Source: Nitrospirae bacterium RIFCSPLOW2_12_42_9 (GTDB lineage Bacteria > Nitrospirota > 9FT-COMBO-42-15 > HDB-SIOI813). From it: 5,583 bases of DNA. Position numbers and translations under genes: made by a program. The stretch covers positions 571-6,153 of the forward strand of contig MHER01000095.1 of NCBI GenBank assembly GCA_001805205.1, written 5' to 3'. Under the pieces are notes generated by a model. The model searched no databases, had not been told where the DNA came from, and saw only the letters and a program-made list of their open reading frames with translations. Below are positions 1 to 3,075 of the stretch, piece by piece; position 1 is the stretch's first letter; each line of letters begins with the position of its first letter.

Positions 1-897
1 GGCAGTACTATTAAGAGGCTTACTCGTCTCTGTCCAGTTGAAGGTAATGAGATTCCCATCTCTGCCTGAACTCTCACTCCCATCCAGAGTAACACTTGAG
101 CTGGTCTTGACATTCTGATCCGGGCCTGCAATGGCTAATGGCGGATGAGAATTAGGATCATTCGGATCGGTATTAGTCTGATATTCTTTCAGATTCGTAA
201 ATCCATCATTGTCTGCATCTTCAACGGCATCAGCAGGATTGAGCGGATTTAAACCATTCCCGACCTCCCATCCATCAGGCATCCCATCCCCATCTGTGTC
301 TGAAGCCAGTGGGTCAGTACCATATATATTGACCTCGTCTCCATTTGTCAGACCGTCTCCATCATAATCCCCGTTAGATGAAAGGGCCTTAATGCCATCA
401 CTACCCCCTATCTCACTCCATAACCCTGCACCGTTTTTAGCCTTAACACTAATATAGTAAGTCACACCATCGGAAAGGCTCAGGCCGGAATGGGCCAATG
501 AATTATTTAAACATAAGAAGATCGTCCAGCCTGCTACATCACTCCCCTGAGGTGTAGTACCGATAGCGTATTGACATTCAGCAAGACCTGTTTCAGGATC
601 ATCAGCATTCCAGAGGGCATGAAGTTGCGTAAGATTTAAAGTATAAGCGCCATCATCTATAATAACCGGAGTTGTTGGCGGTGTGAGGTCTGGAGGCGGT
701 GTAGAGATGAGTGTTAATCTATTCCCTGCAGCATCATAGGTATATGTAATTGTCCCACCATTGCCATAATCTACCGATGTAAGGCGGTTAAGGGAGTCGT
801 AGGTGTAGGTGATGATGGCAGCATGAGATTCTTTGCAAAAGAAAAATGCCAATAGGAATATGACTATAGTTATATAGGTGACTTTAAATCTGATCAT
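1..897 (-). CDS. Secreted multidomain protein: YD repeats, Fn3-like, calcium-type repeats, PKD-like (3' end outside window)
   Basis: Reading the minus strand from ATG 897-895, 299 codons are open to the left edge, so the C-terminus is missing. Residues 1-26 form a signal peptide: Arg3 and Lys5, a hydrophobic stretch to about residue 20, and a Ser-His-Ala cleavage site. Residues 29-64 are two YD repeats of RHS type (TYTYDSLNRL and TYTYDAAGNRL). Residues about 66-165 resemble an Fn3-like domain found in environmental surface proteins (LHALWNADDPETG, CQYAIGTTP, YYISVKAKNGAGLW). Three Asp-rich calcium-binding-type repeats follow at 177-188, 200-211 and 227-238 (for example DTDGDGMPDGWE). From about 254 a PKD-like domain begins (AGPDQNV, VTLDGSESS). 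The start is supported by GGGAGAAGG just upstream and by the signal peptide. The protein is probably exported and calcium-stabilised, with an adhesive or structural role; that role is inferred. No enzymatic motif is visible. Confidence 0.88.
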   Translation of the reverse strand, partial: MIRFKVTYITIVIFLLAFFFCKESHAAIITYTYDSLNRLTSVDYGNGGTITYTYDAAGNRLTLISTPPPDLTPPTTPVIIDDGAYTLNLTQLHALWNADDPETGLAECQYAIGTTPQGSDVAGWTIFLCLNNSLAHSGLSLSDGVTYYISVKAKNGAGLWSEIGGSDGIKALSSNGDYDGDGLTNGDEVNIYGTDPLASDTDGDGMPDGWEVGNGLNPLNPADAVEDADNDGFTNLKEYQTNTDPNDPNSHPPLAIAGPDQNVKTSSSVTLDGSESSGRDGNLITFNWTETSKPLNSTA

Positions 898-900
898 AAT

Positions 901-910
901 CCTTCTCCCT
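901..910 (-). promoter_or_regulatory. Shine-Dalgarno site of the secreted multidomain protein
   Basis: On the minus strand AGGGAGAAGG lies three bases before ATG 897, with the AGGGAG core seven bases away. It fixes the start that gives a clean signal peptide. Confidence 0.75.
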
Positions 911-918
911 TGGGGTTT

Positions 919-948
919 TTGACAATTGCTAATTTGTTATGATAAATT
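919..948 (+). promoter_or_regulatory. Promoter candidate for the first DUF104 antitoxin
   Basis: TTGACA at 919-924, an 18-base spacer, and TAAATT at 943-948 preceded by TGA (an extended -10 form). Six-base inverted arms ACAATT (922-927) and AATTGT (945-950) overlap the promoter and could be an operator for TA autoregulation; that is inference. The sequence closely matches the candidate at 1424-1452. Confidence 0.55.
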
Positions 949-956
949 GTGTTCAG

Positions 957-1020
957 AGGTAACAAATCATGTCTAAACGATGCGGTTTTGATAATGCCCA
1001 AAATCATTGAAGCACCAAAG
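957..1020 (+). repeat. Leader repeat, copy 1 (matches 2324-2387)
   Basis: Ungapped alignment at an offset of 1367 bases gives about 54 of 64 identical positions by hand count, including a run of 20 from ATGCCCAAAATCATTGAAGC. The copy at 2324-2387 is the leader, Shine-Dalgarno site and first codons of the Phd-like antitoxin. Here the same sequence precedes an unrelated DUF104 gene, so it is a transplanted leader. Confidence 0.85.
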
Positions 1021-1047
1021 AAGGTTGCCCAATTATGTCTAAAGTAA
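994..1047 (+). pseudogene. 5' stub of a Phd/YefM-like antitoxin gene (17 codons)
   Basis: The reading frame gives MPKIIEAPKKVAQLCLK and then TAA. Its first nine residues are identical to the N-terminus of the antitoxin at 2361. Homology is lost within a few codons and the stub overlaps the start of the DUF104 gene at 1035 by 13 bases. The strong AAGGAGG of the downstream copy is degraded here to ATGCGG, so translation is probably weak. It may be only a relic, or may act as an upstream ORF that couples translation into the DUF104 gene; the second option is speculative. Confidence 0.7.
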
Positions 1048-1274
1048 TACATGCTATCTTTGAAGATGGGGTGTTTAAACCTCTCCAGAAGGTGGATGTA
1101 AAAGAACATGAGGAGGTTGAAATCAGGGTCCTTCTCCGTGATGAATGGCAAAAAAGGTTTAACCGTATTATACAGAGAATACATAAGAAGACCGCACAAT
1201 ATACCCAGGAAGAAATAGAATCCGATATCGTCCAGGCTATAAAAGAGGTCCGTAAAGAAAAAAGTGGCCGTTAG
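1035..1274 (+). CDS. DUF104 (AF2212-like) antitoxin, orphaned
   Basis: A 79-residue protein. The N-terminus has the DUF104 signature also seen in the gene at 1488: V-x-AIFE-[DN]-GV-[FL]-KP followed by a hydrophobic strand near residues 20-35 (EHEEVEIRVLL). The C-terminal half (about 36-79) is highly charged and probably helical, as expected for a toxin-binding tail. DUF104 proteins commonly sit directly upstream of PIN-domain toxins and are regarded as their antitoxins. Start ATG 1035 is chosen for the intact N-terminal motif and AAAGAAGG at 1017-1024. Its toxin partner is reduced to a short stub beginning at 1264, overlapping this gene by 11 bases, so the antitoxin lacks a functional local partner. 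It might still bind the VapC encoded at 1714, but its tail is quite different from that of VapC's own antitoxin. Confidence 0.85.
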   Translation: MSKVIHAIFEDGVFKPLQKVDVKEHEEVEIRVLLRDEWQKRFNRIIQRIHKKTAQYTQEEIESDIVQAIKEVRKEKSGR

Positions 1275-1292
1275 AGTTGTTATCGACACCAA
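1264..1292 (+). pseudogene. 5' stub of a VapC-like PIN toxin gene
   Basis: GTG 1264 overlaps the end of the DUF104 gene by 11 bases, a normal TA overlap, and reads MAVRVVIDT. That matches the first strand of a PIN domain, with Asp8 as the expected first metal-binding acidic residue. Beyond about 1292 the frame no longer resembles a PIN protein: it becomes Ser/Lys-rich and ends at 1446 without the later acidic residues. A deletion or recombination junction appears to lie near the A-run at 1291-1295. The assignment rests on nine residues plus genomic position, so it is moderate. Confidence 0.55.
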
Positions 1293-1379
1293 AAACTCCT
1301 TGACCTCTCTGAGGAAGACCACAAAAAAGGACGGATCACAAAAAGAAAATCTCTCTCTGAGCTTATTGAAGAAAAATAG
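1293..1379 (+). pseudogene. Antitoxin-like C-terminal fragment without a start
   Basis: In the frame of the preceding DUF104 gene, after that gene's stop, codons 1293-1376 encode a 28-residue charged segment containing KLLDLSEEDHKKGR and ending SLSELIEEK, then TAG 1377-1379. No start codon or ribosome-binding site belongs to it. Its composition is antitoxin-tail-like, but I cannot assign a family. The next ATG follows the stop directly (TAGATG), the spacing of an antitoxin-toxin operon junction. It is probably the 3' end of another TA operon joined to the truncated PIN gene. Confidence 0.4.
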
Positions 1380-1427
1380 ATGGAGATTTCCACCACTAAT
1401 TATCATATTGATTATCACATTTTTTGA
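1380..1427 (+). pseudogene. Possible toxin 5' stub (15 codons)
   Basis: ATG 1380 lies immediately after the TAG of the antitoxin-like fragment and gives MEISTTNYHIDYHIF before TGA 1425-1427. The stop falls inside the -35 box of the next promoter candidate. I do not recognise the residues. The stop-start arrangement suggests the beginning of a toxin gene cut off when the next module was inserted, but this may simply be a chance short ORF. Confidence 0.25.
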
Positions 1428-1452
1428 CATTGCTGACTTACTGTGATAGATT
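1424..1452 (+). promoter_or_regulatory. Promoter candidate for the DUF104-vapC operon
   Basis: TTGACA at 1424-1429, a 17-base spacer and TAGATT at 1447-1452, with TGA just before it as an extended -10. The surrounding bases match the promoter candidate at 919-948: a T-run before TTGACA, then TTGCT, then TGATA-A/G-ATT and a final GTTC. Confidence 0.6.
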
Positions 1453-1487
1453 TTGTTCATAATTCACCCAATAAAGGAAAACAAACC

Positions 1488-1712
1488 ATGTCAAAGACTG
1501 TAGAAGCAATCTTCGAAAATGGCGTCTTAAAACCGGTTACGCCCCTCCATATCCCTGAGCACAAGCGGGTGCATCTCATCATCCAGGAAGAGGTAGAGGA
1601 GCCTTCCGATATCCTTTCACTTGCCTCAAAGGTGTATAACGGCCTCTCTCCTTCAGATATCGAAGAGCTGGAAAAGATATCGCTCGATAGAAACCATTTT
1701 TCAAGAGATTGA
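1488..1712 (+). CDS. DUF104 (AF2212-like) antitoxin of the intact VapC pair
   Basis: A 74-residue protein. Residues 1-36 carry the DUF104 signature (VEAIFENGVLKP, then HKRVHLIIQ). The tail (about 42-74, including LSPSDIEELEKISL) should wrap the toxin. An upstream GTG at 1443 would lengthen the product, but ATG 1488 is preferred because the family motif starts there and AAAGGA sits at 1473-1478, nine bases upstream. It is followed one base after its stop by the PIN toxin at 1714, so the two are co-transcribed and probably translationally coupled. By analogy with other TA operons, the antitoxin neutralises the toxin and may repress the promoter at 1424-1452. DUF104 has no obvious classical DNA-binding fold that I can see here, so autoregulation is inferred. 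Confidence 0.88.
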   Translation: MSKTVEAIFENGVLKPVTPLHIPEHKRVHLIIQEEVEEPSDILSLASKVYNGLSPSDIEELEKISLDRNHFSRD

Positions 1713-1713
1713 G

Positions 1714-2121
1714 ATGTATCCACCGTCCCTCCTCGATACAGACATCCTTTCCGGACTCTTCAAAAAGAACCCTAACATATTGGCCAGGGCCTCTGAATAT
1801 CTACGCGTCCACAGGCATCTGAACATTTCGCACATAACAAAATACGAAATCCTCAAAGGACTGAAAGCAAAAAAGGCTACTAAACAAATCAAATTGTTTA
1901 ACCGGTTTTGCACAGCCAACATTGTCCTTCCCATCACGGATGATGTCATTATTAAAGCAGCCGATATATACGCCTCACTAAAAGAGCACGGTACACTAAT
2001 ATCAGATGCCGATATCCTTGTTGCAGCAATCACCATCGTAAACAACCTCGTTCTCGTAACCAATAATACCAACCATTTCTCCCGCATCAGAGGACTGAAA
2101 TTGGATAACTGGAAAATATAA
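1714..2121 (+). CDS. vapC: VapC-type PIN-domain toxin (ribonuclease)
   Basis: A 135-residue protein of normal VapC length. The expected acidic residues are present: Asp8 in LLDTDILSGL, Glu45 in TKYEILKGL, and Asp98 and Asp100 in ISDADILVAA. The C-terminal TNNTNHFSRIRGLKLDNW matches the closing PIN segment of this subgroup. PIN toxins are Mg2+-dependent endoribonucleases acting on tRNA or rRNA in the cytoplasm; the target here cannot be told. Start ATG 1714 lies one base after the antitoxin's TGA, with AAGAG just upstream. A longer in-frame extension back to about 1621 is rejected because it overlaps the antitoxin and adds no domain. All catalytic positions are kept, so this is the most clearly functional toxin in the window. 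Confidence 0.92.
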   Translation: MYPPSLLDTDILSGLFKKNPNILARASEYLRVHRHLNISHITKYEILKGLKAKKATKQIKLFNRFCTANIVLPITDDVIIKAADIYASLKEHGTLISDADILVAAITIVNNLVLVTNNTNHFSRIRGLKLDNWKI

Positions 2122-2123
2122 AC

Positions 2124-2222
2124 CATGCAATCCTTCCACTCCATAGCAAAGTCGGCCCAGTCCTGCTCCGGAAACTCATCCGGCAGGCGGGGCTGACGGT
2201 AGATGAATTTAATGCATCATGA
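2124..2222 (+). pseudogene. hicA: 3' remnant of a hicA-like toxin gene, copy A
   Basis: Immediately after vapC, an open segment without its own start reads a HicA/YcfA-like C-terminus: AILPLHSK, then LLRKLIRQAGLTVDEF, ending at TGA 2220-2222. HicA proteins are small double-stranded-RNA-binding-fold mRNA interferases ending in a similar Leu-Arg-Lys-Ile/Leu plus G-[LM]-T/S-x-[ED]-E-F segment. The N-terminal half with the catalytic His is absent, so this cannot be an active toxin. Its last 66 coding bases are nearly repeated at 2963-3028, and five of the eight differences in the aligned 72 bases are synonymous. That favours descent from real genes over a non-coding repeat. Family assignment is from memory of HicA C-termini. 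Confidence 0.6.
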
Positions 2223-2239
2223 AAATTAAATCTGTCCCC
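2154..2239 (+). repeat. Flanking direct repeat, copy A
   Basis: About 64 of 72 bases match 2963-3034. After a small insertion in copy B, TAAATCTGTCC recurs (2227-2237 here, 3042-3052 there). It covers the hicA-like 3' end plus its downstream tail, and with copy B it brackets the Phd-RelE module. It also contains an imperfect hairpin, CCTGC(TC)CGGA with TCCGGCAGG. Confidence 0.85.
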
Positions 2240-2279
2240 TTTATATGTTCAAGATACCTAAGCAGACACCTCTATATCC

Positions 2280-2308
2280 TTGACATTCTCAGAAGCCAAA
2301 AGTATAGT
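2280..2308 (+). promoter_or_regulatory. Promoter candidate for the Phd-RelE module
   Basis: TTGACA at 2280-2285, a 17-base spacer and TATAGT at 2303-2308. This is the best consensus match in the window and lies about 50 bases upstream of the antitoxin start. Confidence 0.65.
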
Positions 2309-2323
2309 AAACCTATTAAAACA

Positions 2324-2387
2324 AGGTAACAAACCCTTTCTAAACAAGGAGGTTTTGACTATGCCCAAAATCATTGAAGCCCCTAAG
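2324..2387 (+). repeat. Leader repeat, copy 2 (matches 957-1020)
   Basis: Leader, Shine-Dalgarno site and first nine codons of the Phd-like antitoxin; probably the parental context, because here the leader is attached to a complete gene. The other copy precedes a DUF104 gene. Confidence 0.85.
2346..2352 (+). promoter_or_regulatory. Shine-Dalgarno site that fixes the Phd-like start
   Basis: AAGGAGG ends eight bases before ATG 2361. It rules out the longer in-frame TTG start at 2280, which lies inside the promoter. Confidence 0.85.
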
Positions 2388-2579
2388 GTTGAGTTCATAA
2401 CCTCACCTGAAGGAAAACCTAAATCTGTTGTGATCAGTCTCGAAGACTGGAATCGCATAAATGAAACCCTTAAGATAATGTCAAATAAAGATTTGATGCA
2501 TTCCATCAGGCGGGCAAAGCAACAGCTTCGTAATAATGCAAGATTACTCTCCCTCAAAGAGGTATTAGAAAATCTATAA
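2361..2579 (+). CDS. Phd/YefM-like antitoxin
   Basis: A 72-residue protein. Residues 11-32 (EFITSPEGKPKSVVISLEDW) match the Phd/YefM-like pattern in which a short beta hairpin with a Gly-Lys-Pro turn leads into 'VVISLEDW'. The rest is helical and basic (SIRRAKQQLRNNARLL), ending SLKEVLENL, suitable for binding a RelE-type toxin. It is co-directional with the RelE/ParE-like frame that begins at 2572, overlapping it by eight bases. Expected role: neutralise that toxin and, with it, repress the promoter at 2280-2308. It is shorter than many Phd proteins (about 80-90 residues), but N-terminal motif and context agree. Its first codons and leader recur at 994-1020. Confidence 0.82.
   Translation: MPKIIEAPKVEFITSPEGKPKSVVISLEDWNRINETLKIMSNKDLMHSIRRAKQQLRNNARLLSLKEVLENL
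2556..2562 (+). promoter_or_regulatory. Shine-Dalgarno site pointing to an ATC start at 2572
   Basis: AAAGAGG inside the end of the antitoxin gene lies nine bases before ATC 2572-2574, where a RelE start codon is expected. No comparably good site precedes GTG 2653. Confidence 0.6.
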
Positions 2580-2895
2580 AGCATATTTCACTCCTGAGTT
2601 TCTGAAAGAGGCCAGGAAATACCAGAATCTAAAGAAATTACTTGACAAAAAGGTGCAGCTTTTATCACAAGATCCATATAAAAATTGTAAGAGTGAGCTG
2701 CTTGTTGGTGAACTAAAGGGTTTACGATCTGCCAGGATTACTAAATCATTCAGGGTTATCTTCACTGTTTGTGCAGAATGCCGGGCAAAGAAATTCCAGA
2801 AATCTGCCGGATGCTCGCCCCTAATCTGTGTGAAGATGGATTTAAAGACCATAATCTTTCTCACTATCGGCCCTCATGATGAGGCATATTCATAG
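2572..2895 (+). CDS. RelE/ParE-like toxin with a non-canonical or lost start codon
   Basis: The frame is open from 2569 to TAG 2893-2895. Counting ATC 2572 as codon 1 gives 107 residues, normal for RelE. The N-terminus after the start is typical (YKAYFTPEFLKEARKY), then GELKGLRSARITKSFRVIF near 46-64 and TIGPHDEAY at 98-106. Arg52, Arg55, Arg61, His102 and Tyr106 are plausible catalytic or RNA-binding positions by family analogy. RelE toxins cleave mRNA on the ribosome. No ATG, GTG or TTG occurs upstream in frame; the first is GTG 2653 (codon 28), which would remove the first strand and helix. A Shine-Dalgarno site and an eight-base overlap with the antitoxin both fit ATC 2572, so ATG may have mutated to ATC, or ATC may start translation weakly. 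Cys67, Cys70, Cys81 and Cys86 form a possible metal-binding insertion. It may be a pseudogene. Confidence 0.75.
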   Translation: MYKAYFTPEFLKEARKYQNLKKLLDKKVQLLSQDPYKNCKSELLVGELKGLRSARITKSFRVIFTVCAECRAKKFQKSAGCSPLICVKMDLKTIIFLTIGPHDEAYS

Positions 2896-2938
2896 ATAGC
2901 ATCCTGATAATGTTTTGTTCTATTAATTTATTTATTGT

Positions 2939-3031
2939 CATATTCCATTCTCAAAAAACCGTGGCCCCGGCCTGCTCAGGAAACTCATCCGGCAGGCTGG
3001 GATGACAGTAGATGAATTTAATGCGTTATGA
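2939..3031 (+). pseudogene. hicA: 3' remnant of a hicA-like toxin gene, copy B
   Basis: In frame, without a start, the segment reads HIPFSKNRGPGLL, then RKLIRQAGMTVDEF, and stops at TGA 3029-3031. The last 22 codons are nearly those of copy A at 2154-2222, while upstream of about 2963 the two diverge. The N-terminal half of a HicA protein is missing and TAA at 2924-2926 closes the frame. It lies downstream of the RelE-like gene, convergent with the RHS gene that ends at 3076. Confidence 0.55.
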
Positions 3032-3052
3032 AAAGAAAAAATAAATCTGTCC
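2963..3052 (+). repeat. Flanking direct repeat, copy B
   Basis: Matches 2154-2239 (about 64 of 72 bases, then a six-base length difference, then TAAATCTGTCC at 3042-3052). Together the copies frame a unit of roughly 800 bases carrying the Phd-RelE module. Confidence 0.85.
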
Positions 3053-3075
3053 ACATTTTGCTTTCTATTTTCCCT

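Noticed and set aside
1401..1420. Operator made of two TTATCA-like direct repeats upstream of the second DUF104 promoter
   Set aside because: The units are short, AT-rich and not found at the other promoters, so chance is sufficient.
894..1460. Minus-strand ORF of 188 codons with hydrophobic stretches, ending over the ATG at 897
   Set aside because: It lies antisense to the DUF104 gene and TA debris, has no recognisable family or convincing ribosome-binding site, and the plus-strand frames carry clear motifs.
2154..2190. REP-type extragenic palindrome
   Set aside because: The hairpin is bulged in copy A and weaker in copy B, and the conserved reading frame explains the sequence better.
1701..2864. 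Minus-strand ORFs opposite vapC (1701-2144), the Phd-like gene (2258-2584) and the RelE-like gene (2574-2864)
   Set aside because: They are antisense shadows of genes with recognisable domains; none looks like an immunity protein or known family.
2953..2997. Intrinsic terminator for the RHS gene on the minus strand
   Set aside because: A six-base stem (GCCTGC with GCAGGC) exists, but the T-run is 11 bases away from it and the stem is part of the hicA-like coding repeat.
2124..3052. Integron cassette recombination sites or a CRISPR array
   Set aside because: There are only two repeat copies about 800 bases apart, they read as coding sequence, and no attC-like core sites or regularly spaced short repeats are visible.
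898..3075. tRNA or rRNA gene serving as an insertion site for the TA cluster
   Set aside because: I see no cloverleaf, CCA end or rRNA-like sequence in the non-coding gaps.
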